A stretch of 64,000 nucleotides of DNA. It comes from Fen-1254 sp963778945. GTDB taxonomy: Bacteria; Bacteroidota; Ignavibacteria; UBA10030. The position numbers were made by a program, and so were the translations under genes. The stretch is from the NCBI GenBank assembly GCA_963778945.1, contig CAVZWL010000020.1:1-64000 (forward strand), in the 5' to 3' direction. This document shows positions 16,931 through 25,617 of the stretch, piece by piece. The first letter of the stretch is position 1, and each line of letters opens with the position of its first letter. The notes beneath the pieces are model-generated. The model was not told the origin of the DNA. It saw only the letters and a list, made by a program, of their open reading frames with translations, and ran no database searches.

Positions 16931-18635
16931 GACACAAATAATTCTAGCAGCCGCCGCAGCAGCATTACTCGCCGCCGGCTGTGCGGATCAAAGGCCTCCT
17001 ACAGGGGGGCCGGTAGACCTCACGCCTCCTGAAATTGTCGAGACATTTCCGCAGAATAAAACGATCTTGTTTCATGACCGCTCTATCATTCTGAAATTCA
17101 GTAAAAATGTAGATCAACGTTCGGTGCAAGAGTCGATGTTTATTTCTCCCTATGCAGGCCAGCCGGACTACGACTGGAGCGGAAAAGAGGTGGAGGTGCG
17201 TTTTCCCGAACCGCTTCATGACAGCACAACATACGTCGTCAATGTAGGAACCGATGTCGTCGATCTGCACAACAAGAACCGCATGGCGCATGCGTTCACA
17301 CTTGCCTTTTCGACGGGAAATACCATCGACAGTGCGGCGATTGAAGGAACTGTGCTGCCGTCCTACGAAAAAGAGTCTCCTTCGGGCATTATGGTTTTCG
17401 CCTATCGTTTGCACGGCATCGATGCAGCCATGCTCAATCCGCGTAAACAGCGTCCCGATTTTATTACGCAGACGGGAATACGCGGGGACTTTTCCCTGCA
17501 TCATATTCCGGTCGGACTTTATCGCGTCATGGCGGTAAAAGATGAGAACAGGAATCTTCTGTACGATCCGGAATCCGAGGAATATGGACTCTCAACATCC
17601 GATATCAGGCTGACGCCGGAAGATACATTATGTTCCGGTCTTGTCATGCAGCTGGCAAAAGAAGATACGACCAGTCCGCGTCTGATGAAGGTGACGGCGC
17701 TCGATGAGCGTCACCTGATAGCGGAGTTTTCGAAAGCTGTAGTACCGGAATCGTACAAGAACGAATCCTTTACCATTTTTGATACGCTGACGCACGCACC
17801 ATTGAAGATTTATGCTGCATATGCGAACTTCGAAAAATTATCCGCTATCAATCTTATTACGGATATTCAGGATTCCACAAAAGCATATCGGCTGTTCGTT
17901 CGTTCGGCGTCCGATTCTGCAGGCAATCGGATAAATATTCTGGCAAATTCAATGCCCTTCAGCGGTTCTCCAAAGCCGGATTCTGCCGTTTTTAAAGTTA
18001 CATCCTTTCCTATGAAAGACAGCACAATCGCTGTTCAGCTCGAGGGTCCGTTTCTCTTTCATTTTTCCGATGCTGTCGATACTCTATCTGCAGAACAGAA
18101 TCTTCAACTCCTGAACGCCGCAAAAGAAAATATTCCTGTGGAATGGAAATGGCTTTCTGCAGATGCTGCAGCGTTGAGCCCGGAGCAAAAGCTCCAGAGC
18201 ATGGCATGGTATGAACTGCGCGGAGAATTCCGTGCCTTTAAAAACTGGGAAGGCACGACGTGCAAAGATTCTACAAAAGAAATCCGTTTTCAGACGCTCG
18301 ATGAATATGACTTAAGCAGCATCGAAGGGATGGTCGCAGGCGGCGCCGATGCAGATACGGCGGGGGAATATGTTGTGACCGCATTCCGCATCGGGGGCGG
18401 AGCGGCAAAAGTTACTACAGCAGTTGCCGATGCACGAGGATATTTTTCAATCCAGGGACTCGAGCAGGGACGTTACGTTTTGCAGGCATATCGGGATAAA
18501 AACCGGAATCATAAATTCGATCCAGGACGGCCGTTCCCGTTTATCCCTGCGGAACCGATCAGTGCATTTTCAGATACGCTTCGCGTCCGCGCCCGCTGGC
18601 CTCTGGAAGGAGTGAAACTCAAATTCCATCGGTAA
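16914..18635 (+). CDS. Lipoprotein with bacterial Ig-like (Big_5) domain
   Basis: Exported lipoprotein of 573 residues. An Ala-rich signal sequence ends in the lipobox LAAGC (Cys about residue 23). Next comes RPPTGGPVDLTPPEIVETFP, typical of the SbsA-like Ig domain used in FCB-group proteins, with VVNVGTDVVDLHNKN and FTLAFSTG. Two later stretches look like carboxypeptidase-regulatory-type folds (GDFSLHHIPVGLYRVMAVKD and YFSIQGLEQGRYVLQAYRD). These domains bind or scaffold; no catalytic motif is seen. The start overlaps mltG, suggesting co-translation. A cell-surface or periplasmic location is inferred. Confidence 0.75.
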   Translation: MHKKNRTQIILAAAAAALLAAGCADQRPPTGGPVDLTPPEIVETFPQNKTILFHDRSIILKFSKNVDQRSVQESMFISPYAGQPDYDWSGKEVEVRFPEPLHDSTTYVVNVGTDVVDLHNKNRMAHAFTLAFSTGNTIDSAAIEGTVLPSYEKESPSGIMVFAYRLHGIDAAMLNPRKQRPDFITQTGIRGDFSLHHIPVGLYRVMAVKDENRNLLYDPESEEYGLSTSDIRLTPEDTLCSGLVMQLAKEDTTSPRLMKVTALDERHLIAEFSKAVVPESYKNESFTIFDTLTHAPLKIYAAYANFEKLSAINLITDIQDSTKAYRLFVRSASDSAGNRINILANSMPFSGSPKPDSAVFKVTSFPMKDSTIAVQLEGPFLFHFSDAVDTLSAEQNLQLLNAAKENIPVEWKWLSADAAALSPEQKLQSMAWYELRGEFRAFKNWEGTTCKDSTKEIRFQTLDEYDLSSIEGMVAGGADADTAGEYVVTAFRIGGGAAKVTTAVADARGYFSIQGLEQGRYVLQAYRDKNRNHKFDPGRPFPFIPAEPISAFSDTLRVRARWPLEGVKLKFHR

Positions 18636-18645
18636 TGTTGTACAT

Positions 18646-18690
18646 TGACCGGCGGCGGAGTGTTGTTAATGAGGGGTCCGGTTTTTTTTT
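18646..18690 (+). terminator. Weak terminator-like element before nuoA
   Basis: ACCGG and CCGGT could pair across a long loop just before nine T (18682-18690). The stem is short, so this may be only a poly-T tract. It may separate the mltG-lipoprotein transcript from nuoA. Confidence 0.3.
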
Positions 18691-18710
18691 AGTATCTTTT
18701 GGAAATACTT

Positions 18711-19067
18711 ATGCTTGAAAGTTATATACCTATCTTTTTAATGATTGGAACAGCGCTGGCCTTCGGCATCGTTATGAGCAAGGTCAATGAAATTCTGGGT
18801 CCCAAACGTCAGAATAGCGATAAATATTCTACTTATGAAAGCGGCATGGAGCCGCTGCGTTCGACCCGGGAACGATTCTCCATCAAATATTATATGGTTG
18901 CCATGCTTTTTATCGTGTTCGATATAGAAATCGTTTTTATGTACCCCTGGGCCGTGACCTATAAACATCTCGGATTTTCCGGATTCGTTGTTATGGCTTC
19001 TTTTATCTTCGTTCTCCTTCTCGGGTATTATTTTGTATGGAAGAAAGGCGCCTTGGAATGGGATTAG
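18711..19067 (+). CDS. nuoA: NADH-quinone oxidoreductase subunit A
   Basis: Complex I membrane subunit of 118 residues with three hydrophobic segments. Family marks are YESGMEP, RFSIKYYMVAMLFIVFDIE and the C-terminal GYYFVWKKGALEWD. ATG 18711 is chosen over an in-frame TTG at 18699. It heads a nuoABCDEF cluster. Confidence 0.95.
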   Translation: MLESYIPIFLMIGTALAFGIVMSKVNEILGPKRQNSDKYSTYESGMEPLRSTRERFSIKYYMVAMLFIVFDIEIVFMYPWAVTYKHLGFSGFVVMASFIFVLLLGYYFVWKKGALEWD

Positions 19068-19591
19068 AAAATTCGATCGGAGATGGTTTTGTCGCGACAA
19101 AACTCGAAGCTATCATCAATTGGTGCCGGAAAAATTCCCTGTATCCTATGCCAATGGGGATTTCTTGCTGTGCTATCGAAATGATGGCGGCGGCCGGACC
19201 CCGTTTCGATATCGCACGATTCGGATCGGAAGTGATGCGTTTTACCCCCCGGCAGTGCGATGTGATGATTGTTGCAGGAACCACAACCTATAAAATGGCA
19301 AAGGTCGTGCGGAAAATTTACGATCAGATGCCGGAGCCGAAATGGGTCATCGCCATGGGCGTCTGCACTTCTTCCGGCGGTATGTACCGTACCTATTCCG
19401 TTGTACAGGGCATAGATCTTTTTCTTCCGGTCGACGTCTATGTTGCAGGGTGTCCGCCGCGTCCTGATAACTTGCTCCATGCATTAATGATGCTGCAGGA
19501 GAAAGTCCAGCGCGGGGAATCGCGCGGGATGGCTCCTTCACGCGTTGGCGATTTCGGAAACCGCACACTTCATCAAACAAACCTCCGATAA
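19058..19591 (+). CDS. nuoB: NADH-quinone oxidoreductase subunit B
   Basis: Complex I subunit carrying the terminal N2 [4Fe-4S] cluster. The ligands are in GISCCAIEM, MGVCTSSGGMY and VAGCPPRPD. ATG 19058 overlaps the 3' end of nuoA; an upstream ATG at 19037 would add seven residues. The tail after LQEKVQRGE is short. Confidence 0.95.
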   Translation: MGLENSIGDGFVATKLEAIINWCRKNSLYPMPMGISCCAIEMMAAAGPRFDIARFGSEVMRFTPRQCDVMIVAGTTTYKMAKVVRKIYDQMPEPKWVIAMGVCTSSGGMYRTYSVVQGIDLFLPVDVYVAGCPPRPDNLLHALMMLQEKVQRGESRGMAPSRVGDFGNRTLHQTNLR

Positions 19592-19595
19592 ATCT

Positions 19596-20126
19596 ATGGA
19601 AGCCCTGAACGAAGCTTTTCTTGCAAAGTTGAAAACAAAATTCGGCGCCGCCGTTGCCGGATATTCGGAATTCCGCGGGGAGCTCACTGTCATTTTTTCC
19701 AAAGAACGGATTGTTGATGTCTGCACGTTCCTGAAAAATGGAATCGAACCGCGATACGACCTTTTAGCCGATCTCTTCGGCCTGGATATGAATACGGACG
19801 AAAAGCGTTTCGGTGTCGTCTATAATTGTTATTCAACCTCTTCCGGACACCGCGTGCGTATTAAAATCTTTACGGAAGAGAGCGATATGAAGGTGCTGAC
19901 AGTGACGGGAATTTGGCAGACGGCCAACTGGCATGAACGTGAAACGTACGATATGTTCGGCATCGTCTTTGAGGGGCATCCCGATCTCCGGCGGCTTTAT
20001 ATGCCGGAAGAATTTGAATATCACCCCCTGCGGAAAGATTTTCCGCTCATGGGTATTCCCGGTTCGCTGAACCTGCCCAGTAAATATGAAAAATATGGAA
20101 CAGACAACAGAACAGAGCAGCCGTAA
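19596..20126 (+). CDS. nuoC: NADH-quinone oxidoreductase subunit C
   Basis: Peripheral-arm complex I subunit of 176 residues (30 kDa type). Contains GIWQTANWHERETYDMFGI and the tail HPLRKDFPLMG, both typical. ATG 19596 gives the normal N-terminus; the frame is open upstream into nuoB but that part has no similarity. NuoC and NuoD are separate genes here, not fused as in E. coli. Confidence 0.94.
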   Translation: MEALNEAFLAKLKTKFGAAVAGYSEFRGELTVIFSKERIVDVCTFLKNGIEPRYDLLADLFGLDMNTDEKRFGVVYNCYSTSSGHRVRIKIFTEESDMKVLTVTGIWQTANWHERETYDMFGIVFEGHPDLRRLYMPEEFEYHPLRKDFPLMGIPGSLNLPSKYEKYGTDNRTEQP

Positions 20127-21351
20127 ATCGAAAATTCTTCAGGCGCTGGAGAACGAGCATACGACCGTGTCGTTCGACGATCCGCTCGAGAGCGAGATGA
20201 TTCTCAATATGGGACCGCAGCACCCGGCCACGCATGGTGTGCTGCGCCTGCTCATTAAGCTCGACGGTGAAACGGTTCTTGCTGCAGTTCCCGAACTCGG
20301 GTATTTGCACCGCGGCTACGAAAAACTAGCAGAACACTGCAGCTATCACGAATTTATTCCGCATACAGACCGGCTGGATTATATCTCTCCCATGTCCAAT
20401 AATACGGCATACGTGCTGGCGGTCGAAAAACTGATCGGCATTGAAGCGCCTCCGCGGGCGCAGTACATTCGCACATTGGTCTCGGAACTCGCCAGGATTT
20501 CATCTCATCTGATGTTTGCGGGATCGCTTGCTATGGACGTCGGCGCTCTGACGGTATGGATGTGGACGTTTCGCGAACGGGAAAAATTATACGATATTTT
20601 CGAAGCCATTGCCGGAGCCAGATTTACGACGAGCTACACGCGCATCGGAGGAGTTGCGCAGGATCTTTCGCCCGAGGCGATGAAAATGATACGGAAGTTT
20701 ATAGAAGAATTTCCGGCAAATCTCAGAGAGTCCGAACAGCTTCTCAATACGAACAGCATTTTTATCGGGAGGACCGACGGAATCGGAGCGATTTCGCTTG
20801 AGAAGGCGATCGATCTCGGGGTTACGGGTCCCTCGCTCCGTGCTTGCGGTTTCCGGCACGACCTTCGCCGGGCGAATCCGTATCTTGTCTACAACGATCT
20901 CGATTTTGAAGTTCCTGTCTATGAAGGAGGAGATGTGCTCGCGAGGTATTATGTGCGTATGGCAGAAATGAAAGAAAGCACGAAGATCGTCCGGCAGATT
21001 CTGGATAAAATACCGGCCGGAGAGATTTATCCCGATCGTCCAAAAAAAGTTTTACCCCGCAAGCAAAGAGTTTATTCAAAAATGGAAGAACTGATACATG
21101 ATTTTATGCTTGTCAATTTCGGCGTGGAACCGCCGACCGGTGAAGTGTACCAGGCAGTCGAATCCCCAAAAGGCGAGCTCGGATTTTATATCAACAGCAA
21201 AGGGGAAGGCTGCCCCTGGCGCTTGAAAATCCGGTCCCCTTCCATGGTCAATCTGCAGGCTCTCGGTGTTATGGCAAAAGGTGCGATGATCTCCGACGTC
21301 GTTGCAATCATAGGCAGCATCGATCCGATTATGGGAGAAGCGGACAAATGA
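20095..21351 (+). CDS. nuoD: NADH-quinone oxidoreductase subunit D
   Basis: 49 kDa-type complex I subunit of 418 residues that forms the quinone site with NuoB. Recognised by NMGPQHPATHGVLRLL, GYLHRGYEKLAEHCSYHEF, ERICS-equivalent region ARISSHLMF, GGVAQDL, TGPSLRACG and C-terminal MVNLQALGVMAKG with SDVVAIIGSIDPIMGE. It starts inside the 3' end of nuoC (ATG 20095, alternative 20086). Unlike normal operons, it is followed by a 230-base repeat tract before nuoE. Confidence 0.95.
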   Translation: MEQTTEQSSRKSKILQALENEHTTVSFDDPLESEMILNMGPQHPATHGVLRLLIKLDGETVLAAVPELGYLHRGYEKLAEHCSYHEFIPHTDRLDYISPMSNNTAYVLAVEKLIGIEAPPRAQYIRTLVSELARISSHLMFAGSLAMDVGALTVWMWTFREREKLYDIFEAIAGARFTTSYTRIGGVAQDLSPEAMKMIRKFIEEFPANLRESEQLLNTNSIFIGRTDGIGAISLEKAIDLGVTGPSLRACGFRHDLRRANPYLVYNDLDFEVPVYEGGDVLARYYVRMAEMKESTKIVRQILDKIPAGEIYPDRPKKVLPRKQRVYSKMEELIHDFMLVNFGVEPPTGEVYQAVESPKGELGFYINSKGEGCPWRLKIRSPSMVNLQALGVMAKGAMISDVVAIIGSIDPIMGEADK

Positions 21352-21581
21352 GAATTAAGAATACAGAATTAAGAATGCAGAATTATGAAGACAGAATGAA
21401 AGAACAGTTGTTTGGTTTATCGGTTGGTTGCTTTATCAGCTAATCGGTTAGAAGAGAACCAGAAGCTAAATAACTATATAGCGGTGAAACCGGACAACCG
21501 TTCAACTGCAGCACCGCAGCACAGCAGCACAATGAACGATAACGACGAACCAAGAACTAAGAACCAAGAACTTTACCTAAT
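21352..21581 (+). repeat. 7-base-period repeat tract between nuoD and nuoE
   Basis: Runs of seven-base words: GAGAATT, AAGAATA, CAGAATT, AAGAATG, CAGAATT at the start; TCGGTTG, GTTGCTT in the middle; AGCACCG, CAGCACA, GCAGCAC, AATGAAC, then AAGAACT, AAGAACC, AAGAACT at the end. No terminator hairpin is evident, so the nuo transcript may read through it. The short open frame inside is repeat-derived. Confidence 0.75.
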
Positions 21582-22046
21582 ATGCTCAACGACACCAACA
21601 TAAAGAAAATCGATGAATTGAGGAAACGCTATCCGACGGCGCAGGCATTGGTGCTGCCGGTGCTGTGGATAGTCCAGGAGCAGGAAGGATACATTTCCGA
21701 AGATTCTATAAAATATGTCGCAGGGCTTTTGGATTTGCCTTTCGGCCATATTCTCGGTGTCGTTACATTCTATACCATGCTGCATTCAAAACCGTTCGGA
21801 AAACACCATATCGAAGTTTGTACGAATGTTTCCTGCATGCTGCGCGGCTCGGGAAAAATTCTCGAACATCTGGAGAAAAAACTCGGCATTAAAGCGGGAG
21901 AGATTTCTCGGGATCAGCGATGGAGTCTTGCGGAAGCGGAATGCATGGGTTCATGCGGCACCGCGCCGATGTTTACCGTCGGAGATGAGTATTATGAAAA
22001 TTTGACGATAGCAAAAGTCGATGCACTTCTTGAAAAATTGAAATGA
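21582..22046 (+). CDS. nuoE: NADH-quinone oxidoreductase subunit E
   Basis: Thioredoxin-fold [2Fe-2S] subunit of 154 residues. The four ligands lie in CTNVSCMLRGS (first pair) and ECMGSCGTAP (second pair). It works with NuoF in NADH oxidation. Its stop overlaps the nuoF start (ATGA). Confidence 0.95.
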   Translation: MLNDTNIKKIDELRKRYPTAQALVLPVLWIVQEQEGYISEDSIKYVAGLLDLPFGHILGVVTFYTMLHSKPFGKHHIEVCTNVSCMLRGSGKILEHLEKKLGIKAGEISRDQRWSLAEAECMGSCGTAPMFTVGDEYYENLTIAKVDALLEKLK

Positions 22047-23341
22047 TCATTCAGCCCTCCGATATCGAAAAAGCGACGGCATGGAAGAATGTTATTCTTC
22101 CTCCCATCGAGGACCTGCAAAAGATCGATGTCTACTGCGCACACGGCGGATATGATGCTTTGAAAAAAGCTCTTGCCATGAAGCCGGATGACGTGATTGA
22201 TGAAGTAAAAAAGTCCGGATTGCGGGGACGCGGAGGCGCATGTTTTCCAACCGGCCTCAAATGGTCGTTTATGCCAAAGCAGTCGGCGAAGCCGAAATAT
22301 CTCTGCATCAACGGAGACGAATCGGAACCGGGAACGTTTAAGGACAGGCAAATTTTTGAATTCAACCCTCATCTCTTAATTGAAGGCACGCTCATAGCTT
22401 GCTATGCTATGGGAATGACCTCAGCTTATATTTATATCCGCGGTGAATATCAAAAGTGGATTCGGATGCTCCAGCAGGCTCTTGATGATGCTTCTGCTGC
22501 GGGATACATCGGTACGAACATTGCAGGAAGCGCGTTCTCAACAAATATTTATATTCACCGCGGCGCGGGGGCGTATATCTGCGGAGAGGAATCCGCATTG
22601 ATGAATTCTATCGAAGGGCAGAGGGGTTATCCCCGCATCAAGCCGCCGTTTCCAGCACAATCCGGCTTATGGGACTGCCCCACGACAATCAACAATGTGG
22701 AGACTATTGCGAATGTTCCCGTTATACTTAAAAACGGCTGGGAATGGTACAGCGGAATCGGTACGCCCGGGCATCCAGGGCCCATGCTTGTCGGTGTGAG
22801 CGGCAATGTTAATAATCCCGGAGTTTTCGAAATGCCGACCGGTGAGCCGCTGCTCGAAATTATTTATAAGTGGGCGGGAGGCATTCCGGCCAACAAAGCA
22901 ATTAAAGCGGTCATACCGGGCGGGTCATCTACTATGATCCTCCGCGGCGACCGCCTGGAGGGTATCCGGATGGATGCGGACTCTCTCAAAGCGGCAGGTT
23001 CATCAGTCGGTACTGCCGGCATGATCGTTATGGATGAGGACACGGACTTGATCGGCGTCCTGACACGCATCGCAAAATTCTATTATCACGAATCCTGCGG
23101 ACAATGCACTCCGTGCCGGGAAGGTACAGGCTGGATGTTTAAGATCCTCAAACGGTTCGAGCAGAACCGGGCAGGCGCGGAAGATGTCGACCTGCTGATG
23201 GATATCGCCAACAACATCGAAGGCAACACTATATGCGCTCTCGGAGATGCTGCTGCCTGGCCGGTACAGTCGATGATACGGCAATTCAGAGATGAGTTCG
23301 AAAAACGTGTCCGCCGATCCGTCTCTCTCTCAGCCGGTTAG
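22043..23341 (+). CDS. nuoF: NADH-quinone oxidoreductase subunit F
   Basis: NADH- and FMN-binding subunit of 432 residues. SGLRGRGGACFPTGLKW and GAGAYICGEESALMNSIEG form the nucleotide sites, and ESCGQCTPCREGTGW with NTICALGDAAAWP ligates the [4Fe-4S] cluster. Translationally coupled to nuoE. The next gene is a GH105 hydrolase, so nuoG and the membrane subunits nuoH-N must be elsewhere or absent. Confidence 0.95.
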   Translation: MIIQPSDIEKATAWKNVILPPIEDLQKIDVYCAHGGYDALKKALAMKPDDVIDEVKKSGLRGRGGACFPTGLKWSFMPKQSAKPKYLCINGDESEPGTFKDRQIFEFNPHLLIEGTLIACYAMGMTSAYIYIRGEYQKWIRMLQQALDDASAAGYIGTNIAGSAFSTNIYIHRGAGAYICGEESALMNSIEGQRGYPRIKPPFPAQSGLWDCPTTINNVETIANVPVILKNGWEWYSGIGTPGHPGPMLVGVSGNVNNPGVFEMPTGEPLLEIIYKWAGGIPANKAIKAVIPGGSSTMILRGDRLEGIRMDADSLKAAGSSVGTAGMIVMDEDTDLIGVLTRIAKFYYHESCGQCTPCREGTGWMFKILKRFEQNRAGAEDVDLLMDIANNIEGNTICALGDAAAWPVQSMIRQFRDEFEKRVRRSVSLSAG

Positions 23342-23399
23342 GAAGAGCCGTATCGCTGTATTATTTCCGCCGCTTTCGGGAAGTCATGAAAGGATCGAT

Positions 23400-24602
23400 A
23401 TGAATACCTTCTGCAGAATCTCAATCTGCATCGGAATGTTTTCTGCTTCAGTTTTCGCACAGCAGTCGCCGCACGATGTCGCCCGGCGAATCTCATCTTT
23501 TCTTCATTCGGAAACGAATGATCTGATAGGACAGAAACAAACAAAAAAAATCATAACAAAACTCGATCCATCGTCGGTCGATACAAACGTGCAATTTGCC
23601 AGTGCGTTCAACGATTGGAATTATCCGAACGGCGTCATGCTGGACGGCATGATTGCCTGCGGGGATGCCGGATATGCAATCAAGAATTTTGATTTGCTTT
23701 TTCGCAGCAGGGACTATTATAAAACGATGTGGAACCGTTTCCATCGGGAATGCGATGGAACGGAATATAAGGTGTTTCGAATGGAATCTCTCGACGATTG
23801 CGGAGCAATGGGTGCCGCGCTTATCGAAGCCTGCCGCTTGAAGGGAAGCGAACAATGGCGTGAAGCGATCGATAGCATTGCCCTCTATATCCGTACAAAG
23901 CAAAGCCGTCTGGCTGACGGTACGTTGTGCAGAACCGGACCGCGGAAGATGACGGTATGGGGAGACGATCTTTATATGAGTGTTCCGTTTCTTGCGCGTA
24001 TGGGAACATTGACGCATGACACTGCGTATTATAACGATGCCGTACGTCAGGTGATCGAATTCTACCGCCTCTTGGCCGACCGGCAAAAAAAAATCATGCA
24101 CCACGGTTATTATGCTGATTCAGCACAACAGGCGCTCGCATGCTGGGGACGTGCAAACGGCTGGATGATCGTGGCGGCAGCGGAACTGCTCACGCAGCTG
24201 CCCGTGGTGTATCCGGGACGTGAACGTGTCATTCAGGCTCTACAATCTCACGTTCAGGGGCTTGCTGCATGTCAGGATTCTGCTACGGGACTCTGGCATC
24301 AGGTACTGGACCGGCCGGAGTCGTATCTTGAAACCTCTTGTTCAGCGATGTTCGTTTATAGTATTGCAACCGGAGTTCTCAACGGCTGGCTCGATACCGC
24401 ATACGCAGCCAATGCCAGAAGAGGCTGGCTGGGAGTAGCATCGCGCGTGACAATGCAGGGATATATTCTCGGAACATGTATGGGCACCGGTATCGGGAAC
24501 GATTTTCAATTTTATTATTCCCGTCCTGCACCGGAGAATGACCCGCATGGCTTCGGAGCCGTTCTTTTGGCTGCATCTGCAATGATGAAATTGCATGACT
24601 AA
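23400..24602 (+). CDS. Secreted GH105-family unsaturated glucuronyl/galacturonyl hydrolase
   Basis: Protein of 400 residues with a signal peptide (CRISICIGMFSASVFAQQ) and an (alpha/alpha)6 barrel. Family motifs are WNYPNGVMLDGM, VWGDDLYMSVPFLARMG (probable catalytic Asp in the DD pair) and CWGRANGWMIVAAAELL. GH105/GH88 enzymes remove the unsaturated uronic acid left by polysaccharide lyases, for example from rhamnogalacturonan. ATG 23400 has AAAGGA upstream; an open frame continues into nuoF but is not the protein. The position behind nuoF looks like an unrelated insertion or a rearrangement point. Confidence 0.85.
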   Translation: MNTFCRISICIGMFSASVFAQQSPHDVARRISSFLHSETNDLIGQKQTKKIITKLDPSSVDTNVQFASAFNDWNYPNGVMLDGMIACGDAGYAIKNFDLLFRSRDYYKTMWNRFHRECDGTEYKVFRMESLDDCGAMGAALIEACRLKGSEQWREAIDSIALYIRTKQSRLADGTLCRTGPRKMTVWGDDLYMSVPFLARMGTLTHDTAYYNDAVRQVIEFYRLLADRQKKIMHHGYYADSAQQALACWGRANGWMIVAAAELLTQLPVVYPGRERVIQALQSHVQGLAACQDSATGLWHQVLDRPESYLETSCSAMFVYSIATGVLNGWLDTAYAANARRGWLGVASRVTMQGYILGTCMGTGIGNDFQFYYSRPAPENDPHGFGAVLLAASAMMKLHD

Positions 24603-25023
24603 AACGCAGCCATTATTTTTAATGCGATTCAGTATCCGCGATCGGCAGACCCTGCGGTAGTGCGCGTCGAAAAAAGAAGCGGAACTGCCGTATGCCGGAA
24701 AAACTCATTTTTCCCTCATCCGGCCAATCCCGTAACACCGGTCTTAGAGAATACCGATAAAACCTTTCCCGCCGGCAAGAGCTGAAAATTCTCGAAAATA
24801 CTGCATCCAGATCATGGATTCCGCGGAACTCCGGCGCTCGTGCAAACGTCAAACCTTCGATTATTGAATAATTGCAAAAGCCATGTAAGAGAGGAAGAGA
24901 GGAGGAAACACGGCTGTTCAACTTTCCGGGAACGAATGGAAAGCAAGCGCACAAACCGGTGCCATTGGTGTTCGGGCAGGAAGTTTTGTACCTTCAGATC
25001 TAAACTCCCATGCAGGAACTTTG
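24603..25023 (+). other. Gene-free region upstream of the ECF sigma gene
   Basis: About 420 bases without a convincing gene. A TTGGTG (24965) and TACCTT (24989) pair with 18-base spacing could be a weak promoter for the sigma gene. AT-rich words near 24860 and a purine-rich stretch near 24890 have no clear role. No convincing GGAAC-type ECF autoregulatory promoter was found. Confidence 0.35.
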
Positions 25024-25617
25024 ATGACACAAGAGCAGAAATCCGCTCCGATATCCGGAATGAGCGATGAAGAACTCATCCTTCTATTTCAGAAGGGGGA
25101 GGAACATGTCTATAGGATTCTGGTCGAACGGTATCAGGAAAGGATACGAAATCTCTTGTATTCAATTTTCCATGAACAAAATATTATCGAAGATCTTTCA
25201 CAAGAAGTTTTTATTAAGGCCTATCAAGCTCTGCCGCGTTTTCGATCGGAATCCTCATTCTATACCTGGCTGTACCGCATTGCTGTCAACAAAGGCAGGG
25301 ATGAGATACGCCGGCGTAAGCTGCGGCGTTTCTTTTCGCTTCAGACGCTTGACGAAGGAATCGATAATGAAATACAAATGAAAATGTCAGTTGCTCCGGA
25401 AAATCGGGATGACCATGAACTCATCGCACTGGGTCTGAAAACTTTGCCAGAAAAATTTAGGACTGCCGTCATTCTTAAAGATATAGACGGTCTGCCGTAC
25501 GATGAAATTGCACAAATCATGGAATGTGAAGTCGGGACCGTCAAATCGCGCATTTCTCGAGGACGAACGATGCTGCGCAAAGCTTTAGAACCGCTCTTAA
25601 AGGAAGCACGCCTATGA
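25024..25617 (+). CDS. ECF-family RNA polymerase sigma factor
   Basis: Sigma-70 family group 4 factor of 197 residues. Region 2 is at IEDLSQEVFIKAYQALPRF and FYTWLYRIAVNKGRDEIRRR; region 4 is LPEKFRTAVILKDIDGLPYDE followed by VGTVKSRISRGRTMLR. There is no region 1 or 3, as usual for ECF factors. ATG 25024 (TTG 25021 possible). The next gene overlaps by four bases (ATGA) and encodes a membrane protein, the usual sigma/anti-sigma arrangement; target genes are unknown. Confidence 0.9.
   Translation: MTQEQKSAPISGMSDEELILLFQKGEEHVYRILVERYQERIRNLLYSIFHEQNIIEDLSQEVFIKAYQALPRFRSESSFYTWLYRIAVNKGRDEIRRRKLRRFFSLQTLDEGIDNEIQMKMSVAPENRDDHELIALGLKTLPEKFRTAVILKDIDGLPYDEIAQIMECEVGTVKSRISRGRTMLRKALEPLLKEARL

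Noticed and set aside
24840..25070. Small gene before the ECF sigma gene
   Set aside because: It runs into the sigma coding region in another frame and its composition is not protein-like.
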